From Proteobacteria bacterium ST_bin16 (lineage in GTDB: Bacteria > Pseudomonadota > Gammaproteobacteria > Burkholderiales > Nitrosomonadaceae), in contig MSXT01000034.1 in assembly GCA_002083595.1 (NCBI GenBank), forward strand, positions 36,887 to 77,445: a stretch of 40,559 nt of DNA, read 5' to 3'. This document shows positions 7,723 to 14,989 of this stretch, piece after piece. Position 1 is the stretch's first letter. Each line of letters begins with the position of its first letter. The translations under genes were made by a program, and so were the position numbers. The notes beneath the pieces were generated by a model. It was not told the origin of the DNA, searched no databases, and worked only from the letters and a program-made list of their open reading frames with translations.

Positions 7723-7743
7723 GGAAGCATGGAAATGAATATT
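7702..7743. promoter_or_regulatory. ArsR operator: 16-bp perfect inverted repeat
   Basis: Arms 7702-7717 and 7728-7743 are exact reverse complements (AATATTCATTTCCATG and its complement) separated by 10 bases. The repeat brackets the -10 box and the start codon region, so a bound ArsR dimer or pair of dimers would block RNA polymerase. ArsR-family operators typically carry ATTCA-type half sites like those seen here. Confidence 0.75.
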
Positions 7744-8058
7744 GCAGTTAAAGCTCTTGCGGCTCTGGCTCAAGAAACTCGCCTGACGATATTCCGAACA
7801 CTGGTTCAGGCTGGCGAATCTGGCGTCCCGGCCGGTCAACTTGCCAAGGAATTGGGCATTCCCAATGCAACGCTGTCTTTTCATCTAAAAGAATTGACTC
7901 ATGCGGAGCTGGTGATCGCACGGCAGGAAAGCCGCTTTATTTATTATTCGGCAAATTTTGCAACCATGAATGCGCTAATGAGTTATCTCACCGAGAATTG
8001 TTGCACCGGTACACCTTGCGGCATTGTTAAAGTTTGTTGCGATGAAAAAAACAGCTAA
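7729..8058 (+). CDS. arsR: ArsR-family arsenite-responsive repressor
   Basis: The 109-residue protein is a winged-helix ArsR/SmtB repressor (ALAALAQETRLTIFRTLVQAG at the N-terminus, recognition helix near NATLSFHLKEL). It lacks the ELCVCDL metal site of plasmid R773 ArsR. Instead it has C-terminal cysteines C91, C92, C97 and C103-C104, like the class of ArsR that senses As(III) through C95, C96 and C102 in Acidithiobacillus ferrooxidans. Binding of As(III) should release the operator that overlaps its own start. The open frame extends upstream to TTG 7693, which is actually the -35 box; ATG 7729 is preferred and coincides with the predicted transcription start. First gene of the arsenic operon. 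Confidence 0.92.
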   Translation: MEMNIAVKALAALAQETRLTIFRTLVQAGESGVPAGQLAKELGIPNATLSFHLKELTHAELVIARQESRFIYYSANFATMNALMSYLTENCCTGTPCGIVKVCCDEKNS

Positions 8059-8083
8059 ATATAACTTAACGAAGGAGACAATG

Positions 8084-8503
8084 ATGAAACGCTTTCATGT
8101 CCATATTGCCGTCGATAATCTGCAGGATAATATCCGCTTTTACTCGGCATTATTCGGTGTCGATCCATCCGTCAGCCAGCCGGATTACGCCAAGTGGATG
8201 CTGGATGATCCATATATCAATTTCGCGCTTTCGGCGCGAGGTGCAAAGCCGGGTTTGGATCATGTGGGTATCCAGGTTGATTCTGACGATGCCTTAAACG
8301 AAGTAAACCAACGTCTGACACACGCCGGTTTGCCCGCTGCGGAGCAAAAAAACGCGCAATGCTGCTATGCTTCGTCAAATAAATACTGGACAGTTGATCC
8401 GCAAGGCATCGCTTGGGAGGCGTTTCATTCGCTGGCCACCATTCCGGTATTTGGACAAGATACCGTCATTCCCACTAAAACCGAAACCTGTTGCGCGACC
8501 TGA
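8084..8503 (+). CDS. arsI: ArsI/CadI-family VOC protein (probable C-As lyase)
   Basis: The 139-residue protein belongs to the vicinal-oxygen-chelate (glyoxalase) superfamily and to the ArsI/CadI group. Likely Fe(II) ligands are His5 (or His7), His60 (GLDHVGIQV) and Glu112 (WEAFHS). The vicinal pair Cys93-Cys94 matches the Cys pair that binds trivalent organoarsenicals in ArsI, which cleaves the C-As bond of methylarsenite to give arsenite. CadI-annotated relatives in ars operons share this layout, so substrate is inferred. The ATG at 8084 has AGGAGA five bases upstream; ATG 8081 is closer than usual to it. It lies 25 bases after arsR and its stop is two bases before the arsC start. Confidence 0.85.
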   Translation: MKRFHVHIAVDNLQDNIRFYSALFGVDPSVSQPDYAKWMLDDPYINFALSARGAKPGLDHVGIQVDSDDALNEVNQRLTHAGLPAAEQKNAQCCYASSNKYWTVDPQGIAWEAFHSLATIPVFGQDTVIPTKTETCCAT

Positions 8504-8505
8504 TC

Positions 8506-9003
8506 ATGAATGTACTATTTCTTTGCACCGGAAATTCCTGCCGCTCCATCCTTGCGGAAGCCATTTTCAATCATCTGTCACCCAAAGGCTGGCAAGCGAT
8601 GAGCGCGGGCAGCAAACCGACCGGCCAGGTTCATCCGCGTTCACTCGCCTTACTTAAACGCGAAGGTATCGCAACCGAAGGGCTTTGCAGTAAATCGTGG
8701 GATAATCTGCCGGCTACACCGGATATTGTGATTACTGTGTGTGGCAACGCCGCCGGTGAAACCTGCCCGGCGTATCTTGGCCCAGCGCTGCGTACACACT
8801 GGGGTGTCGATGATCCCGCCGAAGCTACTGGAACTGAGGAAGAAATCAATGCAGCATTCACGCAGGCTTATCGAACTTTGCGTGAAGGTATCGAGACTTT
8901 TTTATCGCTGCCGCTGGATGATTTGCAGCAAAACCCTGCCGCTTTTAGAACAAAGCTGGATTACATTGGGCTCTTGAAATTTAAGCAGCAACACACAAAA
9001 TGA
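8506..9003 (+). CDS. arsC: Thioredoxin-type arsenate reductase ArsC
   Basis: The 165-residue enzyme reduces arsenate to arsenite and belongs to the low-molecular-weight phosphatase fold. The P-loop CTGNSCR (CX5R, catalytic Cys7) is at the N-terminus. Cys79 (VITVCGN) and Cys87 (GETCP) occupy the positions of the redox cascade cysteines of the Staphylococcus pI258 enzyme (Cys82, Cys89), so thioredoxin recycling is expected. The DDPA motif (WGVDDPAE) supplies the general acid. The C-terminus is about 25-30 residues longer than the shortest relatives. ATG 8506 is preferred to TTG 8491, which would overlap arsI. Third gene of the operon. Confidence 0.92.
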   Translation: MNVLFLCTGNSCRSILAEAIFNHLSPKGWQAMSAGSKPTGQVHPRSLALLKREGIATEGLCSKSWDNLPATPDIVITVCGNAAGETCPAYLGPALRTHWGVDDPAEATGTEEEINAAFTQAYRTLREGIETFLSLPLDDLQQNPAAFRTKLDYIGLLKFKQQHTK

Positions 9004-9077
9004 TAACTAAAGCCTTAAACTAATTATTTATTTTATCGAACCCTTGTTACCTTAACTATTACTATTGGAGAATCAAA

Positions 9078-9428
9078 ATGACAACCATACAGATATTTGA
9101 CCCTGCTTCATGCTGTAGCTCAGGCGTTTGCGGTTCCGACGTAGACCAAGAATTGGTCGGTTTTTCCGCTGATGTTGACTGGGCCAAACAACAAGGTGCT
9201 GCCATTGAGCGCTTTAATCTGGCGCAACAGCCGATGGCTTTTGCGGATAATTCCACAGTGAAAGCATTCTTGGAACGCTCCGGTGCTGAAGCGCTGCCAT
9301 TGATTCTCGTGGATGGGGAAGTGGCATTGGCAGGCCGCTATCCAAATCGCGGTGAACTGGCGCGCTGGACTGGCGCTGCTGTAGAGGAAGAAACCGAAGA
9401 ATCCAGCTGCTGCGGCGGCTGTTGCTAA
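9078..9428 (+). CDS. arsD: ArsD arsenic metallochaperone
   Basis: The 116-residue protein delivers As(III)/Sb(III) to ArsA. The essential cysteines Cys12, Cys13 and Cys18 (ASCCSSGVCG) are in exactly the positions known for ArsD of R773, on a thioredoxin-like fold. A further cysteine cluster ends the protein (SSCCGGCC), a common but nonessential feature. GGAG stands seven bases before the ATG. There is a 74-base gap from arsC, the largest inside the operon, A+T rich but without a clear terminator. arsA follows 20 bases later. Confidence 0.93.
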   Translation: MTTIQIFDPASCCSSGVCGSDVDQELVGFSADVDWAKQQGAAIERFNLAQQPMAFADNSTVKAFLERSGAEALPLILVDGEVALAGRYPNRGELARWTGAAVEEETEESSCCGGCC

Positions 9429-9448
9429 CAGAAGCCTGAGCCAACTGC

Positions 9449-11218
9449 ATGACGCAACTTAAATTTCTCGATCAACCGCCGCGATTTCTGTTCTTTACTG
9501 GCAAGGGCGGCGTCGGCAAAACTTCGTTGGCTTGCGCTACGGCGATAACGCTGGCCGATGCCGGTCAGCGGGTATTATTGGTCAGTACCGATCCGGCTTC
9601 CAACGTGGGTCAGGTGTTCGGCATGACGATTGGCAATAAGATGACAGCGGTTACCGCAGTGCCTCGTTTATCTGCCTTGGAAATCGATCCGCAAGCAGCA
9701 GCGCAAGTCTATCGTGATCGCATTGTCAATCCGGTGCGCGGTGTATTGCCGGACACGGTGGTCAAAGGTATCGAAGAACAGCTATCCGGCGCATGCACGA
9801 CAGAAATTGCCGCTTTCGATGAATTTACCGCTTTGTTGGTCGATTCGGCGCTGACAGCGGATTACGATCATATTATTTTCGACACTGCACCCACCGGTCA
9901 CACCATACGATTGCTGCAACTGCCCGGCGCATGGAGTGATTTTCTTGCGGAAGGCAAAGGCGATGCGTCATGTCTTGGTCCGCTGGCCGGTTTGGAAAAA
10001 CAACGCGCACAATACAAAGCGGCGGTAAATGCGCTCGCCGATTCGCAACGCACCCGGCTGGTATTGGTGGCCCGCGCGCAGCAAGCCACGTTACGCGAAG
10101 TAGCGCGGACACATGAAGAGTTAGCAACCATTGGATTGACGAAACAATTTCTAGTCATCAATGGATTGTTTCCACAGGCAGAAACAACACAGGATCCATT
10201 GGCAACCGCAATTTTCCAGCGTGAGCAAAAAGCTTTGGCAGCTATACCGGAAATCCTCGGCCAATTGCCTTGCGATCATATTGTACTCAAACCGTTTAAC
10301 CTGGTCGGATTGACAGCCTTGCGGAAACTATTGGTTGATGATCTGCCTGTCGATAGTGAAAATAAATCAAACCACCCTGCCATTCCATTTCCCAGCTTAT
10401 CCAAGCTAACGGATGAGATTGCCCAAGATGGCTGCGGTTTGATCATGTTGATGGGAAAAGGCGGTGTTGGCAAAACCACGCTGGCTGCGGCCATCGCGGT
10501 CAATCTTGCGCATCGGGGCTTACCCGTCCATTTAACCACTTCAGACCCTGCGGCGCATTTAAGCGAAACGCTCAGTGGCGTTATGGATAATCTACTGGTT
10601 GACCGGATTGATCCGCACGCGGAAACCGAGCGCTATCGGCAGCGTGTTCTGGAAACCAAGGGCTCGCATCTGGATGCACAGGGCAGAGCTTTGCTGGAAG
10701 AAGATTTACGTTCGCCTTGCACGGAAGAAATTGCGGTATTTCAGGCATTCTCGCGCATAATCCGCGAAGCGGGAAAAAAATTCGTGGTGATGGATACCGC
10801 ACCCACCGGGCATACACTATTGTTGCTGGATGCCACCGGCGCTTATCATCGCGAAGTTGCCAAACAAATGGATAGCCATTCCATCGCACACTACACCACG
10901 CCGATGATGCAACTACAAAACCCCAAGCAAACCAAAATACTACTGGCGACATTGGCGGAAACGACACCGGTGCTGGAAGCCGCCAACCTACAAGCCGATT
11001 TGCGCCGTGCTGGTATTGAACCGTGGGCATGGATCATCAATAACAGCCTAGCAGCAACCACTGTGCAGTCACTCTTATTATGTCAGCGAGCTAGTAATGA
11101 GCTTGCTGATATCGAAACCGTATCGACCATACACGCAAAGCGCTATGTCGTCGTGCCTTTGCTCAAAGAAGAGCCAGTGGGTATTCAGAAATTATTGGAA
11201 TTATCCCAAAGTAATTAG
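9449..11218 (+). CDS. arsA: ArsA arsenite-stimulated pump ATPase
   Basis: The 589-residue protein has the two homologous halves of ArsA. P-loops GKGGVGKT lie at residues 18-25 and 336-343, and the DTAPTGHT signatures at 145-152 and 449-456. The metalloid-binding cysteines are Cys116, Cys175 and Cys424, corresponding to Cys113, Cys172 and Cys422 of R773 ArsA. All catalytic elements look intact. ArsA works as the catalytic subunit on an ArsB or Acr3 permease, receiving As(III) from ArsD; no permease gene follows, and the next gene is on the opposite strand. The start ATG at 9449 has only a weak ribosome binding site. Confidence 0.95.
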   Translation: MTQLKFLDQPPRFLFFTGKGGVGKTSLACATAITLADAGQRVLLVSTDPASNVGQVFGMTIGNKMTAVTAVPRLSALEIDPQAAAQVYRDRIVNPVRGVLPDTVVKGIEEQLSGACTTEIAAFDEFTALLVDSALTADYDHIIFDTAPTGHTIRLLQLPGAWSDFLAEGKGDASCLGPLAGLEKQRAQYKAAVNALADSQRTRLVLVARAQQATLREVARTHEELATIGLTKQFLVINGLFPQAETTQDPLATAIFQREQKALAAIPEILGQLPCDHIVLKPFNLVGLTALRKLLVDDLPVDSENKSNHPAIPFPSLSKLTDEIAQDGCGLIMLMGKGGVGKTTLAAAIAVNLAHRGLPVHLTTSDPAAHLSETLSGVMDNLLVDRIDPHAETERYRQRVLETKGSHLDAQGRALLEEDLRSPCTEEIAVFQAFSRIIREAGKKFVVMDTAPTGHTLLLLDATGAYHREVAKQMDSHSIAHYTTPMMQLQNPKQTKILLATLAETTPVLEAANLQADLRRAGIEPWAWIINNSLAATTVQSLLLCQRASNELADIETVSTIHAKRYVVVPLLKEEPVGIQKLLELSQSN

Positions 11219-11269
11219 TCATCGATCAAGCATTGAGAAGTCCAGCAAAAACGCTGTACAGCGCCACGC

Positions 11270-11497
11270 CTAACCGCAACAATGATCATTGTTGTTTTTA
11301 TCTTGCGCCTGTATGGGCGGGCATGGAGCCGTGCCATAGGAACAGTAGACACAGCAGTCACCGGGTTTCGGCTTAAGCACAGTATGACACTGTTCGCATT
11401 CGTAAAACCACTGGCAAGCATCCGTAGGCATGATTTCCGTCTTAGAGTATCCACATAAAGGACATGTCAATATTGACTCCAGAATTACTTTGCGCAT
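11270..11497 (-). CDS. GDCCVxC-domain small cysteine-rich protein
   Basis: The 75-residue protein has a zinc-ribbon-like pattern: CPLCG near the N-terminus, CEQC in the middle, then GDCCVYCSYGTAPCPP, the signature that defines the GDCCVxC family, and a terminal HCCG. In some relatives a cysteine is replaced by selenocysteine; here the frame reads Cys throughout. The biochemical role is unknown to me, although its position beside an arsenic operon and its thiol content suggest metalloid or redox handling. AGGAG stands six bases before the ATG, a strong ribosome binding site. It converges with arsA and is itself not part of that operon. Confidence 0.8.
   Translation of the reverse strand: MRKVILESILTCPLCGYSKTEIMPTDACQWFYECEQCHTVLKPKPGDCCVYCSYGTAPCPPIQAQDKNNNDHCCG
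11277..11299 (+). terminator. Possible terminator of the ars operon
   Basis: An 18-bp perfect palindrome (11277-11294, centre GATC) is followed on the plus strand by TTTTT. It lies about 60 bases past the arsA stop and overlaps the last codons of the convergent GDCCVxC gene. The stem is A+T rich, so strength is uncertain. A second 12-bp palindrome, CGCTGTACAGCG, lies at 11252-11263. Confidence 0.4.
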
Positions 11498-11522
11498 TTG
11501 GTACTCCTAGCCGCTATCTTCA

Positions 11523-11801
11523 TTAGGAAGTTATATACCGTACACGTCCTTGATCCTTGGGATCAAGATTTTCTTCCACAAATTTAGAAAGCTTTTTGAT
11601 TTGCCGTTCTGTGCTTAATACCAATACTACCTCGGTATAACCAGCGGCAATACACTTTTCAATACCGCCCAGTTCCCAATCTTTGGTAGTAGTAACGGAA
11701 ACTTGGCAAGCTACTCGTATTTTCTCGCGTACCAGCGATAAATCAGCGCCATCAAGAATTGTTTCTTCAATAGTAACGCGGAATCTGTGTTCTTCAACCA
11801 A
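11523..11801 (-). CDS. C-terminal fragment of a larger unidentified protein
   Basis: The 92-residue frame begins at a TTG immediately after a stop codon and has no ribosome binding site, so it looks like the tail of a longer gene cut at its 5' side. The pattern of a short beta strand, RVACQVSVTTTKDWELGGIEKCIAAGY and then an alternating strand-helix end resembles C-terminal PD-(D/E)XK-like domains attached to large ATPases of mobile elements, but I cannot name the family and the usual acidic residue is Gln here. It sits within 40 bases of the end of intact comM, at the edge of the inserted segment, so it may mark where the foreign DNA was truncated. Confidence 0.45.
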   Translation of the reverse strand: MVEEHRFRVTIEETILDGADLSLVREKIRVACQVSVTTTKDWELGGIEKCIAAGYTEVVLVLSTERQIKKLSKFVEENLDPKDQGRVRYITS

Positions 11802-11840
11802 TTAGCTATAGGCTTGATTTAGTAAATACTTGGATTTTTC

Positions 11841-12302
11841 TTATTGCTTATCCAACCGGCGATACTGAATCGCTTCCGCAATGTGTTGATTGTTGATTTT
11901 CTCAATGCTCGCCAAATCCGCAATCGTCCGCGCAACTTTTAAAATTCGATGATATGCACGGGCGGATAAGTTCAAACGGCTGATCGCTTGTTTCAGCAAA
12001 TTCTCGCTGGCGTTATCGAGTGCGCAGAATCGGTCGATTTCCTTAACACTCAAGCGGCTGTTGGTTTTTTCTTGGCGGTTAAGCTGCAATTGGTGGGCTT
12101 TTTCTACACGCTGGCGGATTACACTGCTTTTTTCGCCTGTTGTTTGTTGTTTCATTAATTCCTGTTGCGGCACGGCTGGGACTTCGATTTGCATGTCGAT
12201 GCGGTCGAGTAATGGACCGGATATTCGTCCGCGGTAGCGGGCGATTTGGTCGGGGGTGCAGTGGCATTTGCCGGATGGGTGGCCTAAATAGCCGCAAGGG
12301 CA
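11841..12302 (-). repeat. Right copy of the comM 3' direct repeat
   Basis: These 462 bases, from the comM stop codon inward, match 6655-7116 without gaps and in the same orientation. The two copies enclose 7117-11840 with the HTH, arsenic and GDCCVxC genes. The homology begins exactly at the stop codon and ends within the CPCGYLG codons. Confidence 0.9.
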
Positions 12303-13352
12303 GGGATTCATTGCAGCGATTAATTGAAATTGCGCCGGAAATTCGGCTTGCCGTGCGGCGCGGGAGATGGTGATTTTGCCGGATTCGAGCGGTTCGCGCA
12401 GGACTTCCAGGACTTTTCGGTCGAATTCGGCCAGTTCGTCTAAAAATAGCACCCCGTGCATCGCCAGCGAAATTTCCCCGGGGCGCGGGTAGCTGCCGCC
12501 ACCGACCAGTGCGATGCCGGAGGCGGTGTGGTGTGGGGAACGGAAGGGGCGTTTTTTCCAGTTATCGATATTGAAGCTACCCTGGCTTAATGATTGGATT
12601 GCGGCGGATTCCAGCGCTTCCGCTTCGGTCATGGGTGGCAGAATGCCGGGGAAGCGCGCCGCGAGCATCGATTTTCCGGTGCCGGGCGGGCCGATCATCA
12701 GCAGGCTGTGGCCACCTGCGGCGGCAATTTCCAGCGCGCGTTTGGCGTGCGTTTGTCCTTTGACTTCGTCCAGATCGGGGTAAGCGGAGCCGCTGGTATC
12801 CATGTCATTTGCCGCGGGATTCTGGTAAACCGGCAAGGATTCGTGTCCGCTCAAGTGCGCGCAGATTTGCAGCAGCGACTTCGCGGCGTAAATCGTGGCT
12901 TTGTTGACCAGCGCGGCTTCAGCGGCATTTTGTTGCGGCAGCACAAAACTGCGGCCGGATTGCGATGCGTTGTAAGTCATCGCCAGCGCGCCATGGATTG
13001 GCCGCAATTCGCCGGTTAACGCCAATTCTCCGGCCCATTCGTATTGATCCAGCTTGTCGCTGGGAATTTGTCCCGTCGCTGCGAGTATTCCCAAGGCGAT
13101 AGGCAAATCGAAACGTCCGCTTTCTTTCGGTAGATCGGCGGGTGCCAGATTCACGGTGATGCGTTGCGCGGGGATTTTAAATTGCGCGTTTTGCAATGCC
13201 GCCCGGACGCGGTCTTTACTTTCTTTGACTTCGGTATCGGGGAGTCCGACGATGGTGAAGCTGGGCAACCCGTTGGCGATGTGTGTTTCCACCGTCACCA
13301 ACGGTGCTTGAATACCTGCCAGCGCCCGGCTATACAGAACGGCGAGAGACAT
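11841..13352 (-). CDS. comM: ComM/YifB Mg-chelatase-like AAA+ helicase
   Basis: The 503-residue protein is full length. It has the N-terminal Lon-like ChlI domain (about 20-145), Walker A GPPGTGKS (221-228), Walker B with GVLFLDELAEF, the zinc-ribbon-like CPCGYLGHPSGKCHC segment and the C-terminal Mg-chelatase helical domain. ComM is a hexameric helicase that drives branch migration during natural transformation. In other genera comM is a known insertion site for genomic islands (AbaR in Acinetobacter). Here the gene is intact, but its 3' 462 bases are repeated at 6655-7116. It is followed upstream by ubiK on the same strand, 75 bases away, a common arrangement in betaproteobacteria. Confidence 0.95.
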   Translation of the reverse strand: MSLAVLYSRALAGIQAPLVTVETHIANGLPSFTIVGLPDTEVKESKDRVRAALQNAQFKIPAQRITVNLAPADLPKESGRFDLPIALGILAATGQIPSDKLDQYEWAGELALTGELRPIHGALAMTYNASQSGRSFVLPQQNAAEAALVNKATIYAAKSLLQICAHLSGHESLPVYQNPAANDMDTSGSAYPDLDEVKGQTHAKRALEIAAAGGHSLLMIGPPGTGKSMLAARFPGILPPMTEAEALESAAIQSLSQGSFNIDNWKKRPFRSPHHTASGIALVGGGSYPRPGEISLAMHGVLFLDELAEFDRKVLEVLREPLESGKITISRAARQAEFPAQFQLIAAMNPCPCGYLGHPSGKCHCTPDQIARYRGRISGPLLDRIDMQIEVPAVPQQELMKQQTTGEKSSVIRQRVEKAHQLQLNRQEKTNSRLSVKEIDRFCALDNASENLLKQAISRLNLSARAYHRILKVARTIADLASIEKINNQHIAEAIQYRRLDKQ

Positions 13353-13427
13353 AGGCGAGTCGCTATCCTAGGGGCGCGAGTACGGCCTGGAGCGGGTCTG
13401 AATAGCCAGGAGTGATGATTTGTTTAT

Positions 13428-13724
13428 TTACCCTTCGGTTTGTATTTGATCCGGGGTCACATTTCTTTCTGTTGATGCGGAGGTGGATTGATTAAAGCGC
13501 GCTTCCAGTTCAGCGACCCTGGCTTCGAGAAGTATTAATTTCTCCCGGGTGCGTTGCAGCACTTCCTGTTGGATATCAAATTCATCGCGCGTAACGAGAT
13601 CAAGCCGTGAGAATGCGCCCGATAACAGGACACGGATATTCTTTTCGATATCTTTGGCGGGGCTGTTTTGTAATATTTCGCTGACTTTGGTATTGATTTC
13701 GTCGATTACATTTTTGTTAAGCAT
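13428..13724 (-). CDS. ubiK: UbiK ubiquinone biosynthesis accessory factor
   Basis: The 98-residue protein is a BMFP/YqiC-type trimeric coiled coil. Residues 35-82 contain the typical pattern (LLSGAFSRLDLVTRDEFDIQQEVLQRT, then LLEARVAELEARF). UbiK binds UbiJ and lipids and supports aerobic ubiquinone synthesis in the cytoplasm and at the membrane. The C-terminal tail is polar and variable. AGGAG stands seven bases before the ATG. It may share a transcript with comM, which follows on the same strand. The 241 bases on its other side separate it from amgK and must hold promoters for both directions; no clear boxes could be assigned. Confidence 0.85.
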   Translation of the reverse strand: MLNKNVIDEINTKVSEILQNSPAKDIEKNIRVLLSGAFSRLDLVTRDEFDIQQEVLQRTREKLILLEARVAELEARFNQSTSASTERNVTPDQIQTEG

Positions 13725-13965
13725 TGATGTTCTCCTTGTTGATAACTTACCAGTTGATCAGCTGATTGGGATGGCTACGTGATAAAATCCAAAACCCTTG
13801 TTACTTTACGAAAACGGATTATCCACTGTTATTGAATTGGGTTCCAGTTTAAACAAACTGTTAACAATCGCTGGTTATTGTGCCATGTTGCCACCAGCCG
13901 GTGAATAGATGAATACACTCAATTAGTGCCTTGTTTTGATATCGGTAAATTATCCGGATACATCA

Positions 13966-14970
13966 ATGGAACGTAAACAATTACTTGAACGTTGGCTGCA
14001 AGATCAATTTCCCGCGCAGCCGTTCACTTTGCAGCCTGCATCCACGGATGCCAGCTTCCGCCGTTATTTTCGCGCATCGTTGGGCGATCGGACGTTCATC
14101 GTCATGGATGCGCCGCCAGAGCAGGAAGACTGCACGCCATTCTTGCGCGTAGCGCAGATTCTCGCGGCCAGCGGTGTGCATGTGCCAAAAATACTGGCGC
14201 AAAATTTGGATCTGGGTTTTTTGCTGCTGTCCGATCTGGGCAATACGACATTTTTGCAGGCGTTGAATCACCAGCCCGGTGATGCCAGTCAGCTGTACGG
14301 CGAAGCGATGGATGCGCTGATCAGCATGCAATTGTCGCATCAGGCAGAAAATTTACCGGCTTACGATGAAGCGCTGCTGCAACGGGAACTCGATTTGTTT
14401 CCGGACTGGTATATCGCAAAGCATTTGCAAGTGGATTTAGCGGAACAGCAACAAGCCGTTTTGCGCGCTGTTTTTTCCCGGATTTTGCAGAATAATCTCG
14501 CGCAACCCAGAGTGCTGGTGCATCGCGATTATCATTCGCGCAATCTGATGGTGACATCCCCGAATCCGGGCGTCATCGACTTTCAGGACGCTGTGTATGG
14601 CCCGATCACCTACGATCTGGTGTCGCTATTTAAGGATGCCTATATCCGTTGGGACGAGGAGCGCATTCTGGATTGGACGATCCGCTATTGGGAAAAAGCA
14701 CGCAAGGCCGGGTTGCCAATCGCCGCCGATTTCGCGGAGTTTTACCGGGATTTTGAATGGATGGGCGTGCAGCGCCACCTCAAGGTGCTGGGCATTTTCG
14801 CCCGCTTGAATTACCGCGATGGAAAAGCAAACTATCTGAACGATATGCCGCTGGTGATGGAATATCTGCGCAAAGCATGCGAGCGCTACCGCGAACTGGC
14901 TCCGTTGCTGAATTTACTGGATGAATTGCATCCGGTTGAATCAGGTCAGAAAGTTGGTTATACCTTCTAA
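13966..14970 (+). CDS. amgK: AmgK-type amino-sugar kinase (cell-wall recycling)
   Basis: The 334-residue protein has the aminoglycoside-phosphotransferase fold. The Brenner-like catalytic motif VHRDYHSRNLMV is followed by VIDFQDAVYGP with the metal-binding Asp and then TYDLVSLFKDAYI. In Pseudomonas, AmgK phosphorylates the anomeric position of N-acetylmuramate and N-acetylglucosamine as part of a peptidoglycan recycling bypass that avoids fosfomycin-sensitive steps. The next gene encodes MurU, the enzyme of the following step, which strongly supports this assignment. ATG 13966 (MERKQLLERW) is preferred to a TTG 30 bases upstream. Cytoplasmic. Confidence 0.88.
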   Translation: MERKQLLERWLQDQFPAQPFTLQPASTDASFRRYFRASLGDRTFIVMDAPPEQEDCTPFLRVAQILAASGVHVPKILAQNLDLGFLLLSDLGNTTFLQALNHQPGDASQLYGEAMDALISMQLSHQAENLPAYDEALLQRELDLFPDWYIAKHLQVDLAEQQQAVLRAVFSRILQNNLAQPRVLVHRDYHSRNLMVTSPNPGVIDFQDAVYGPITYDLVSLFKDAYIRWDEERILDWTIRYWEKARKAGLPIAADFAEFYRDFEWMGVQRHLKVLGIFARLNYRDGKANYLNDMPLVMEYLRKACERYRELAPLLNLLDELHPVESGQKVGYTF

Positions 14971-14989
14971 ATCCATTCCCTATAAAGCG

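Noticed and set aside
7702..7743. RNA hairpin or riboswitch in the arsR leader
   Set aside because: The predicted transcription start is inside the repeat, so only one arm would be transcribed; a DNA operator explains it better.
11215..11454. Overlapping minus-strand ORF of 79 codons
   Set aside because: Shadow of the GDCCVxC gene in another frame, without a ribosome binding site.
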